Shown: in pieces, positions 1 to 5,560 of the stretch | How positions within the stretch are numbered: the stretch's first letter is position 1 | Layout of the letters: each line of letters begins with the position of its first letter | NCBI GenBank assembly: GCA_902796465.1 | Contig: CADBPK010000257.1 | Location: forward strand, 1 to 6,319 | Length of the DNA stretch: 6,319 bases | DNA from: an uncultured Erysipelotrichaceae bacterium | Lineage (GTDB): Bacteria; Bacillota_I; Bacilli_A; Erysipelotrichales; Erysipelotrichaceae | Reading direction: 5' to 3' | Program-made: the position numbers and the translations under genes | The notes under the pieces: generated by a model | What the model saw: the letters and a program-made list of their open reading frames with translations, nothing else | What the model was told of the DNA's origin: nothing | Database searches by the model: none

Positions 1-359
1 GCATCGGTAAAGTAATCCTGGTTCCAGCCTCTGCCGCGGATCCACTGTCCTTCCCGGACCGGGTTTTTCTGAACGAAGTCTTTTACCGCTGCCAGCATAT
101 CTGCGAGGCTTTCCGTATGTTCATGCAGCGCAGCCATCCGCAGCGACTGGCCGTAGTTCAGAAGGTGCATATGGGAATCATTGAATCCGGCGCATACAAA
201 ACGTCCTTCAAGATCCACTTTTTCAGTATCTTCACCGGCAAGCAGAAACATTTCGCGGTTGGAGCCGACATGGCGGAATTTCCCGTCTTCGGCGATAAAC
301 GCATGTTTCAGCGGAAAAGAACCGGTATAGACCTGTCCGTTATAGAATAATGTTTTCAT
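1..359 (-). CDS. YtcJ-like amidohydrolase (Amidohydrolase_3 type), N-terminal part only
   Basis: The visible part is the first 119 residues, starting MKTLFYNGQVYTG; the gene runs off the left edge. Residues 1-50 form the short beta-rich N-terminal segment typical of amidohydrolases. AGFNDSHMHL at residues 57-66 is the family's PGFxDxHxH metal-binding motif, with His63 and His65 as the expected metal ligands. WIRGRGWNQ at 106-114 matches the W-x-x-G-x-G-W segment typical of YtcJ-like proteins. Such enzymes are usually cytoplasmic metal-dependent hydrolases of about 500-550 residues; the substrate cannot be read from this fragment. The start at 359 is supported by GGAGAG (about 364-369 on the minus strand) at normal spacing. 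The gene lies 48 nt downstream of the esterase on the same strand and may have its own promoter in that gap. Family assignment is firm, the exact activity unknown. Confidence 0.88.
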   Translation of the reverse strand, partial: MKTLFYNGQVYTGSFPLKHAFIAEDGKFRHVGSNREMFLLAGEDTEKVDLEGRFVCAGFNDSHMHLLNYGQSLRMAALHEHTESLADMLAAVKDFVQKNPVREGQWIRGRGWNQDYFTD

Positions 360-386
360 AAGACTCTCCTGTCTGACATGGTGCCA

Positions 387-395
387 ATTATATCA
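387..395 (-). promoter_or_regulatory. Candidate extended -10 promoter for the amidohydrolase gene
   Basis: Read on the minus strand, the gap between the esterase stop and the amidohydrolase start contains TGATATAAT, a perfect TATAAT preceded by the TGn extension. No convincing -35 is seen at 16-18 nt upstream, which extended -10 promoters tolerate. Transcription would begin near 380, giving a leader of about 20 nt that still includes the GGAGAG ribosome binding site. No terminator hairpin is visible in the 48-nt gap, so read-through from the esterase is also possible. Confidence 0.45.
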
Positions 396-407
396 CGGAA
401 AGCAGGA

Positions 408-1193
408 TTATTTCGTAAAGTGCTCTATGGCATCCTGTATGCACATATCCCAGAATGCCCATTCATGGGAATAGCCTTCCACGGTTTTGAATGTGACCGG
501 CAGTTCCAGTGTTTTTGCGTATTCCCGGAATTTCAGATAATTCTGATAAGCGATCGGGTCTTTTGTGCCGCAGGAGAAATACAGCTCCGGCAGTTCTTCT
601 TTCTTTTCTTTGACAAGCCGCCAGAGATTCAGTTCCGAAGCCAGGTAGCCTTCCATACCGCCGAAGTTGTCGATCAGGTTCTTCACACGCGGATAGAACG
701 GGGAAGAAGTATCGACCTGGGAAAGGTCTTCCGGTACGGCGGACATGCTGTAGAGTTTGGAAAAGAGTTCCGGATGGTTGAAGGCATACACGCATGCGCC
801 CCTGCCGCCCATGGAGAGACCGGCAATGAAATTATCCTCTCGTTTGTCGCTGATGGGGAACCAGCCGTAGACCAGGGGCATCAGTTCTTTTAACAGGTTG
901 TCATAGGCATTGTATCCCATGGCGAATGTATGCCAGTTCACATACATGCTGTTGAGGGAACTGGGCATGACAACAGCAATGTTCTTGTCGCATGCATAGC
1001 GCTCAATGTTCGTCATCCGGATCCAGTCGGTGTAATCACCGAATGTTCCGTGCAGGAGCCAGATCACCTTGTATTTTTTTCCGCTCTTGTAGAATTCTTC
1101 CGGTTCATTTGCGCCGCAGTTGGGGAGGATGATATTGACATCCGTGTTTCCCATCAGGCAGCGGCTCATATAGTTTATGTGCAGTAAAGTCAT
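408..1193 (-). CDS. EstA/tributyrin-esterase-type serine esterase (alpha/beta hydrolase, putative esterase family PF00756)
   Basis: The protein has 261 residues, close to the length of the EstA esterases of Lactococcus and Streptococcus (about 260), and probably hydrolyses short-chain acyl esters in the cytoplasm. Visible landmarks are WLLHGTFGDYTDW (residues 45-57, oxyanion-hole strand and loop), TNIERYACDKNIAVVMP (61-77), the nucleophile elbow GLSMGG with Ser127, GTKDP with Asp212, and GYSHEW with His243. Together they give a complete Ser-Asp-His triad. No signal peptide or membrane segment is seen. An in-frame ATG lies 24 nt upstream at 1217, but the start at 1193 is preferred: GGAGG sits 5 nt before it, and homologues begin at this point. 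The gene is divergent from glgB and followed by an amidohydrolase on the same strand. The fold also occurs in S-formylglutathione hydrolases and feruloyl esterases, so the natural substrate is open. Confidence 0.92.
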   Translation of the reverse strand: MTLLHINYMSRCLMGNTDVNIILPNCGANEPEEFYKSGKKYKVIWLLHGTFGDYTDWIRMTNIERYACDKNIAVVMPSSLNSMYVNWHTFAMGYNAYDNLLKELMPLVYGWFPISDKREDNFIAGLSMGGRGACVYAFNHPELFSKLYSMSAVPEDLSQVDTSSPFYPRVKNLIDNFGGMEGYLASELNLWRLVKEKKEELPELYFSCGTKDPIAYQNYLKFREYAKTLELPVTFKTVEGYSHEWAFWDMCIQDAIEHFTK

Positions 1194-1198
1194 ACAAT

Positions 1199-1204
1199 CC
1201 TCCG
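1199..1204 (-). promoter_or_regulatory. Ribosome binding site that fixes the esterase start
   Basis: CGGAGG on the minus strand lies 5 nt before the ATG at 1193. The competing upstream ATG at 1217 would lie about at or ahead of the predicted transcription start, so the site supports the shorter 261-residue protein. Confidence 0.75.
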
Positions 1205-1217
1205 TGTTCTTAATCAA

Positions 1218-1223
1218 ATTATA
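1218..1223 (-). promoter_or_regulatory. Candidate -10 element for the esterase gene
   Basis: On the minus strand a perfect TATAAT lies within CAGTTATAATTTG, 24 nt upstream of the esterase ATG. Transcription would begin near 1211 and leave a short leader with the GGAGG site. The -35 region 16-18 nt upstream does not resemble TTGACA, so an activator or a weak promoter is possible. Confidence 0.45.
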
Positions 1224-1330
1224 ACTGACAGGAAAACGGCATACATCTGTTTATTTTTTTGCCCGGAAGATAATAAAAAGAAACAGGATGGACAAAGTGA
1301 TCCGGTATCATCGCCGATAACAGTTATAAA

Positions 1331-1358
1331 TTGCACTTTTAAGTGACATTTTTATAAA
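1331..1358 (+). promoter_or_regulatory. Probable sigma-A-type promoter of glgB
   Basis: TTGCAC (1331-1336) and TATAAA (1353-1358) are separated by 16 nt, each differing slightly from the TTGACA/TATAAT consensus. Transcription would begin near 1365, leaving a leader of about 97 nt. The imperfect palindrome CACTT-TT-AAGTG (1334-1345) overlaps the -35 and the spacer and could be an operator. Other AT-rich -10-like strings, such as CATAAT at 1379-1384 and TATAAA at 1393-1398, lack good -35 partners. Confidence 0.5.
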
Positions 1359-1450
1359 ATCGTGTATCTGTTTTCCGCATAATACATTAAAATATAAATA
1401 GATAATAATTTTCTGACGAATCGATAATTATATTGTCAGTCCCCATAAAT

Positions 1451-1458
1451 AAGGAGGT
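1451..1458 (+). promoter_or_regulatory. Strong ribosome binding site of glgB
   Basis: AAGGAGGT is a full-length match to the 16S rRNA anti-Shine-Dalgarno complement. It ends 3 nt before the ATG at 1462 (4 nt counted from GGAGG), slightly closer than usual. It fixes the glgB start and therefore places the lysine-rich tail inside the translated protein. Confidence 0.85.
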
Positions 1459-1461
1459 TTT

Positions 1462-3501
1462 ATGGCTGTCAAGGAAACGACGAAAAAGAAAACTGCGAAG
1501 AAGCAGGAAAAACCGGAGGCTGTAAAGAAAGAACCGGTTAAAAAGGCTGCCGCACCGAAAAAGAAAACAGTAAAGAAAACGGCAAAAAAGGAACAGGTTC
1601 TTGACCCTGTATTCCTTACCGGATTTGACCGTTATCTTCTGAACGCGGGCAGGGATTACAAAGTATATAAGAAGATGGGCGCGCATCCGGCGACACACGA
1701 AGGAAAGAAAGGCATGCATTTCGCAGTATGGGCACCGCATGCAAAAGCTGTTTCCATCGTATGTGACAGAAACGCCTGGGATCCGAAAGCCAATTATATG
1801 ATCCCGCTGGAAAAGAGCGGTGTATTTGAAGGCTTCATTCCGGAAATGGGATTCGGTGAGCTGTACAAATACGCAATCGAAACCAAGAAAGGGGACATCC
1901 TGTATAAGGCAGACCCGTATGGTTTCTCTGCGGAATTCCGTCCGGGCACTGCCAGCAAAACTGCGGATATCGAGAACTACGGATGGAAAGATGCGAAGTG
2001 GATGACAGAAAGAGCTGCGAAGAAAACATTCGCAGAGCCGATGGCGATCTATGAATGTCATCTGGGATCCTGGTTCAAGAATGAAAATACGGAAGTGCGC
2101 GATGGCTTCCTGAACTACAGAGAGTACGCGAAGGAACTCGTGGATTACTGCAAATACATGGGTTACACACATGTGGAACTGATGGGTATTGCGGAATATC
2201 CGTTTGACGGATCCTGGGGCTATCAGGTAACAGGTTACTATGCACCGACAAGCCGTTACGGCGATCCGAAGGATTTCATGTATCTGGTGGATACCCTGCA
2301 TCAGAACGGACTCGGCGTCATCCTGGACTGGGTGCCTGCGCATTTCCCGAAGGACGCGCATGGTCTGGCGGATTTCGACGGCGAAGCGCTGTATGAATAC
2401 GCAGATCCGAGAATGGGCGAACATCCGGACTGGGGCACAAAGTGCTTTGACTATTCCAAACCGGAAGTTCTGAACTTCATGATCGGCAACGCGCTGTACT
2501 GGTATGATGAGTATCATATTGACGGACTGCGTGTCGATGCGGTTGCGTCCATGCTGTATCTGGACTACGGACGCAAAGACGGCCAGTGGGTACCGAACAA
2601 GTACGGCGGAAACGGCAACCTCGATGCCATGGAATTCTTCAAGCATCTGAACTCCGTGATCCGCGGCCGTAAAGACGGCACGATCATCATTGCGGAAGAA
2701 TCCACCGCATGGCCGAAGATCACCGCTGCACCGGAAGATGACGGTCTCGGATTTACCTATAAGTGGAATATGGGATGGATGCATGACTTCCTGGATTACA
2801 TGAAGCTGGATCCGTATTTCCGTAAAGACAATCACAACAAGATGACATTCGGCATGAGCTATGCGACCAGCGAGAAATATATCCTCGTACTGTCGCATGA
2901 TGAAGTCGTTCATCTGAAGTGTTCCATGATCAACAAGATGCCGGGTTATGAAGTTGACAAGTTTGCCAACCTGAAGTGCGGCTACCTGTTCATGTTCGGA
3001 CATGCCGGCAAGAAACTGCTGTTCATGGGACAGGATTTTGCCCAGTACCATGAATGGGATGAGAAAGTGCAGCTTGACTGGTGGCTGTGCGACCAGCCGC
3101 TGAACAAGGACATGCAGAACTTCATGCGTGACCTGCTGCACATGTATACCAAGTATCCGGCAATGTATGCGCTGGATGATTCCTGGGAAGGATTCAAGTG
3201 GGTCAATGCGGATGACAGAGACCGCAGTATCTTCTCCTTCATCCGCCGTGACGGCACAGGCAAGCAGAGCCTGCTGTTCGTGGTCAACTTCACACCGATG
3301 GAAAGACCTGACTACATGGTCGGCGTTCCGAACAAAGGCAGATATACACTGATCTTTGACAAGGACGGCGCGGTAAAGGCATCCAGCGGCAAGAAGACAG
3401 CGTTCAATGCCAAGAAGGGTGAATGCGACGCCCAGCCGTACAGAGTGGAATATCCGCTGCCGGCATATGGCTGCGCAGTGTTCCGCTTCAACGAAAAGTA
3501 A
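1462..3501 (+). CDS. glgB: 1,4-alpha-glucan branching enzyme (GH13) with lysine-rich N-terminal extension
   Basis: The 679-residue cytoplasmic enzyme cuts alpha-1,4-glucan chains and re-attaches them by alpha-1,6 bonds to branch glycogen. Residues 1-45 are a low-complexity tail with 18 lysines. A CBM48-like beta domain follows (about 70-160; GMHFAVWAPHAKAVSIV), then the GH13 barrel (about 195-580) with YECHLGSW, MGIAEYPFDGSWGYQVTGYY, region I DWVPAHF (289-295), region II DGLRVDAV with nucleophile Asp359, region III AEEST with acid/base Glu412, and region IV SHDEVVH with His479 and Asp480. A C-terminal beta domain (about 585-679) ends the protein. All catalytic residues are present. After VVH the sequence is LKCS where the common form is GK.S. 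The gene stands alone on its strand, between its own promoter and a hairpin terminator, and no other glycogen gene is in view. The complete absence of TTA, CTA and TCA codons suggests strong codon selection. Confidence 0.97.
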   Translation: MAVKETTKKKTAKKQEKPEAVKKEPVKKAAAPKKKTVKKTAKKEQVLDPVFLTGFDRYLLNAGRDYKVYKKMGAHPATHEGKKGMHFAVWAPHAKAVSIVCDRNAWDPKANYMIPLEKSGVFEGFIPEMGFGELYKYAIETKKGDILYKADPYGFSAEFRPGTASKTADIENYGWKDAKWMTERAAKKTFAEPMAIYECHLGSWFKNENTEVRDGFLNYREYAKELVDYCKYMGYTHVELMGIAEYPFDGSWGYQVTGYYAPTSRYGDPKDFMYLVDTLHQNGLGVILDWVPAHFPKDAHGLADFDGEALYEYADPRMGEHPDWGTKCFDYSKPEVLNFMIGNALYWYDEYHIDGLRVDAVASMLYLDYGRKDGQWVPNKYGGNGNLDAMEFFKHLNSVIRGRKDGTIIIAEESTAWPKITAAPEDDGLGFTYKWNMGWMHDFLDYMKLDPYFRKDNHNKMTFGMSYATSEKYILVLSHDEVVHLKCSMINKMPGYEVDKFANLKCGYLFMFGHAGKKLLFMGQDFAQYHEWDEKVQLDWWLCDQPLNKDMQNFMRDLLHMYTKYPAMYALDDSWEGFKWVNADDRDRSIFSFIRRDGTGKQSLLFVVNFTPMERPDYMVGVPNKGRYTLIFDKDGAVKASSGKKTAFNAKKGECDAQPYRVEYPLPAYGCAVFRFNEK

Positions 3502-3510
3502 GCAAAAGAA

Positions 3511-3560
3511 AAGAGGCATAGCCTCCGGGTTCAGATGAACCGGGGCAGTGCCTTTTTATT
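3511..3560. terminator. Intrinsic terminator between convergent glgB and rpiR-type gene, probably bidirectional
   Basis: AGGCA (3514-3518) pairs with TGCCT (3549-3553). Inside it, a second GC-rich stem formed by CTCCGGGTTC and GAACCGGGG closes a short AGAT loop, with one bulged G and a small internal loop. The plus strand continues with TTTTT (3553-3557), ten nt past the glgB stop region. Read on the minus strand, the same hairpin is followed by CTCTTTTCTTTTGC, a U-rich tract that could end the opposing gene. The stop codon of that gene (3556-3558) lies in the plus-strand T-run, so the two ends are packed together. Confidence 0.85.
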
Positions 3561-4317
3561 CTGCGTACATCCGTGCGTATGTCTGCACGATCAGACTTTC
3601 TGCCGCTTCCAGCTGGAAGGGATGGGAACGCTGGGAACCGGTGGAATCAAAGCGGATGACATGGTCGACAAACCAGGGCATCTCTTTCTGCGTGCCGCAG
3701 ATCATCCAGATCTTCGGCAGGATCAGATGCTTTTCCTTTGCCCGGAAATCCTGGTAGTCAAAGTATGATCCGGTATAGGAAAAGACGATGATCAGGTCTT
3801 CTTTTCCGGCTTTGAGGATATGGTCGATCTGGTCGGCATAGGCAGTATTTGTAGAAATGAGCTTTCCCAACATGCACATATCGACAGAGAGGTCAACAGC
3901 CGCATTCTGCGCTTTTAGCATTCCGCAGGCATAGATTTTTTTATAGTCATGCATATCCTTTGCGAGCATTTCCACAGTCTTCATGTCAATGGATGACAGC
4001 GCCTGTTCCACGGATCGGCTGATATAACGGCTTTGGTCTTCGGCCAGGTCAGTTTTCTTTTCTGCTTTTTCAAACCGGTAGAATGTATCTCCCAGCAGCA
4101 TCCGCAGTTCCGCGAAGTCGTTCAGCCCGATATCCCGGACAAAACGGGACAGGGAGCCTGTGCCGACATGGCAGGCGTCAGCCAGTTCCTTAATGGAAAT
4201 GTTCCTGATCTCATCCTGGTGGCTGAGAATGTATTCGGCAATAATTTTGTTGGTAGAGTCTTTCTTCTCGCTTGCCAGGGTGCTGAGAAAGACGACCGGA
4301 AGTTTATCGTATATCAT
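3556..4317 (-). CDS. RpiR/MurR-family transcriptional regulator (N-terminal HTH, C-terminal SIS domain)
   Basis: The 253-residue protein has RpiR-family architecture and usual length. Residues 18-75 form the helix-turn-helix domain (STNKIIAEYIL, then ISIKELADACHVGTGSLSRF at 40-59, the recognition-helix region). Residues about 115-245 form a SIS sugar-phosphate-binding domain, with KIYACGMLKAQNAAVDL (127-143) and IIVFSYTGSYFDY (176-188). The second SIS motif resembles the usual S-Y-S/T-G, whereas the first lacks the normal G-x-G-x-S pattern, so the ligand may differ. Family members repress or activate carbohydrate genes in response to phosphosugars; the target here cannot be told. The start at 4317 is the first in-frame ATG after a stop codon, with only a weak GAAAG before it. 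The gene lies just after the terminator of the DJ-1 pair and converges on glgB. Assignment to the family is firm, its target unknown. Confidence 0.9.
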   Translation of the reverse strand: MIYDKLPVVFLSTLASEKKDSTNKIIAEYILSHQDEIRNISIKELADACHVGTGSLSRFVRDIGLNDFAELRMLLGDTFYRFEKAEKKTDLAEDQSRYISRSVEQALSSIDMKTVEMLAKDMHDYKKIYACGMLKAQNAAVDLSVDMCMLGKLISTNTAYADQIDHILKAGKEDLIIVFSYTGSYFDYQDFRAKEKHLILPKIWMICGTQKEMPWFVDHVIRFDSTGSQRSHPFQLEAAESLIVQTYARMYAE

Positions 4318-4340
4318 GCTTTCAATATATCATCTTATGC

Positions 4341-4374
4341 AAGGAAAAACACCGCTGAACGGTGTTCCTTTTGT
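4341..4374 (-). terminator. Intrinsic terminator of the DJ-1 gene pair
   Basis: On the minus strand, AACACCG and CGGTGTT form a perfect 7-bp stem around the loop TTCAG (4348-4366), followed directly by further Ts and CCTT. It begins about 13 nt after the stop codon of the second DJ-1 gene and ends about 25 nt before the start of the RpiR-type gene. The outer AAGGAA/TTCCTT bases could extend the stem with a bulge. Transcription arriving on the plus strand would meet a weaker CCTTTT tract. Confidence 0.85.
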
Positions 4375-4378
4375 ATGA

Positions 4379-4942
4379 TTATCTGCCGCCCGCAAGCGCG
4401 TAAAGCAGACGCTCTTTGATCGGGGCAGGATCCTTGCCTAAAACTTCAATGATCTTGAACGCGAACGGATACGGTGTTGCCGGTCCCTGGGAAGTGATGA
4501 CGTTCTGATCATAGACAGCGACGTCTTCAACGAATTTTCCTGCGCTCTTCAGCACATCCGCGTATCCCGTATAACCGGTGACGGTCTTGCCTGCAAGCAC
4601 ACCGGCTGCTTCGAGGACTTTCGTACCGGAGCACATGCCGGCGATCAGCTTATTGTTTTCGTTGAACCATTTCAGGGTATTCATGACATCTTCATTGTCG
4701 ATAAAACGCTGCCATGCTGTTCTGCCGCCCGGAACGATGATGACGTCATAGTCTTTTACTTCATCGGAGAATACCTTGTCGGCTTTGATATACATGCCCT
4801 GCATGGAAAGCACGAACGGATCTTCCTGGAAACGGAATGTATGTGTTTCGATATCTGCTCTTCTGAGAAGGTCCACGATCTGGATCGTTTCACTTTCTTC
4901 GTAACCTTCGATCATTAATACCGCTGCCTTTGTCATGGTCAT
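4379..4942 (-). CDS. DJ-1/PfpI family protein, second (downstream) copy
   Basis: The protein has 187 residues, the usual size for single-domain DJ-1 family members, and no signal peptide. Family landmarks are KAAVLMIEGYEESETIQIVD (5-24) with Glu18 in the position of the active-site glutamate, DYDVIIVPGG (64-73), the nucleophile elbow AGMCSGTKVL (101-110) with Cys104, and NVITSQGPATPYPFAF (147-162). Members include protein/nucleotide deglycase-like, chaperone-like and stress-protective proteins, and the activity of this copy is not determined. Its ATG overlaps the stop of the preceding paralogue as ATGA (4939-4942), and AGGAGG lies inside the last codons of that gene, so translation is probably coupled. 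A second ATG two codons in (4936) is an equally possible start, with about 10 nt to the Shine-Dalgarno site. Compared with its neighbour, the residues after Cys are SGT instead of AAP. Confidence 0.92.
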   Translation of the reverse strand: MTMTKAAVLMIEGYEESETIQIVDLLRRADIETHTFRFQEDPFVLSMQGMYIKADKVFSDEVKDYDVIIVPGGRTAWQRFIDNEDVMNTLKWFNENNKLIAGMCSGTKVLEAAGVLAGKTVTGYTGYADVLKSAGKFVEDVAVYDQNVITSQGPATPYPFAFKIIEVLGKDPAPIKERLLYALAGGR

Positions 4943-5502
4943 TCATCCTCCTGTACATCAAATGCATTGAAATATGCCATTCTCTTTTTTACTGTCAGGG
5001 AATCCGCGCCGAGGACATCGGCGAGTCTGTACGCGAACGCGTAAGCAGTTGCCGGACCTTGTGATGTGATAAGATTGCCGTCGACGACGACTTTGTCATC
5101 CGTGCGTGTGCCGGAATGGATCTTGTCCGCTGTGCCCGGATAGCAGGTAAATGTTTTTCCTTCCAGCAGGCCTGCCGCGTCCAGCGCGATCGGCGCCGCG
5201 CACATCGCCGCAATGTATTTTCCTTTTTCGTTCATGTTTTTCAGGACTGTCTTCAGCAGCTCACTGGCTGCCATGGCATCCGTTCCGCCGTATCCGCCCG
5301 GCAGGACGATCATGTCATAGTCTTCCGCATCTTCTGTCAGTACCTTGTCTGTCCGCATGGTGACATCATGTGCACCTGTGATCTCCCTACTGTCCAGTCC
5401 GACCATATCGCATTTCAGTTCCGCCCGGCGCAAGATATCAACGATCGTGAGTGCTTCGCCTTCCTCGCAGCCTTGCGCAAATATTACCGCAGCTTTTTTC
5501 AT
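4939..5502 (-). CDS. DJ-1/PfpI family protein, first (upstream) copy
   Basis: This 187-residue protein follows the DJ-1/YajL pattern closely: KKAAVIFAQGCEEGEALTIV (2-21) with Glu16 as the conserved acidic partner, DYDMIVLPGGYGGTDAM (61-77), IAAMCAAPIAL (97-107) with nucleophile Cys101, CYPGTADKI (120-128), and NLITSQGPATAYAFAYRL (143-160), which matches the TSRGPGT segment of human DJ-1. The residue matching human His126 is Tyr121, as in many bacterial members. Such proteins are soluble, usually dimeric, and linked to oxidative or carbonyl stress; the exact reaction is disputed in the family and unknown here. The start at 5502 is supported by AAGGAG 8 nt upstream. It is the first gene of a two-gene unit with a paralogue of equal length, overlapping by 4 nt, and is divergent from a DUF1275 gene. 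Confidence 0.94.
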   Translation of the reverse strand: MKKAAVIFAQGCEEGEALTIVDILRRAELKCDMVGLDSREITGAHDVTMRTDKVLTEDAEDYDMIVLPGGYGGTDAMAASELLKTVLKNMNEKGKYIAAMCAAPIALDAAGLLEGKTFTCYPGTADKIHSGTRTDDKVVVDGNLITSQGPATAYAFAYRLADVLGADSLTVKKRMAYFNAFDVQEDE

Positions 5503-5560
5503 AATCTGTTCTCCTTGTTTACGGTCACATATTAGCGGAAGAAAAATATGATTGGAAGGA

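Larger units (their letters stand above)
1194..1461. other. Divergent intergenic region between the esterase gene and glgB
   Basis: This 268-nt AT-rich gap holds the regulatory signals of both genes and no plausible coding sequence. From left to right it has the esterase ribosome binding site and TATAAT, a T-run at 1254-1260, a stretch with no clear signal (about 1261-1308), and the small palindromes ATCG-C-CGAT (1310-1318) and ATAAC-A-GTTAT (1317-1327). These are followed by the probable glgB promoter (1331-1358), a roughly 100-nt AT-rich leader with a weak hairpin at 1413-1439, and the glgB ribosome binding site. The T-run is not preceded by a convincing GC-rich stem, so it is not called a terminator. 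Confidence 0.7.

Noticed and set aside
117..350. A 77-codon plus-strand frame over the amidohydrolase
   Set aside because: It is antisense to a recognisable metal-binding motif region and lacks a Shine-Dalgarno site.
378..893. A 171-codon open frame on the plus strand over the esterase gene
   Set aside because: The esterase on the minus strand has a full catalytic triad and ribosome binding site; the plus frame shows no family signal or start site.
1194..1217. Upstream ATG at 1217 as the esterase start (269 residues)
   Set aside because: The ATG at 1193 has GGAGG at 5 nt, matches the start of EstA homologues, and the TATAAT at 1218-1223 would put the upstream ATG at or before the transcription start.
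1254..1260. T-run between the esterase and glgB as a terminator
   Set aside because: No GC-rich stem precedes it on the plus strand, and both flanking genes point away from it.
1387..3519. A 710-codon open frame on the minus strand opposite glgB
   Set aside because: It is exactly in antisense register with glgB, has no recognisable family motif, and is explained by the absence of TTA, CTA and TCA codons in glgB, whose catalytic motifs are complete.
3535..3768. A 77-codon plus-strand frame after glgB
   Set aside because: It starts inside the terminator hairpin and is antisense to the conserved C-terminus of the RpiR-type gene.
3984..3998. TGTCA-ATGGA-TGACA inverted repeat
   Set aside because: It lies deep inside the RpiR-type coding sequence with short arms, and is expected by chance.
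5116..5535. A 139-codon plus-strand frame opposite the first DJ-1 gene
   Set aside because: It is antisense to a well-conserved DJ-1 sequence and carries no domain of its own.
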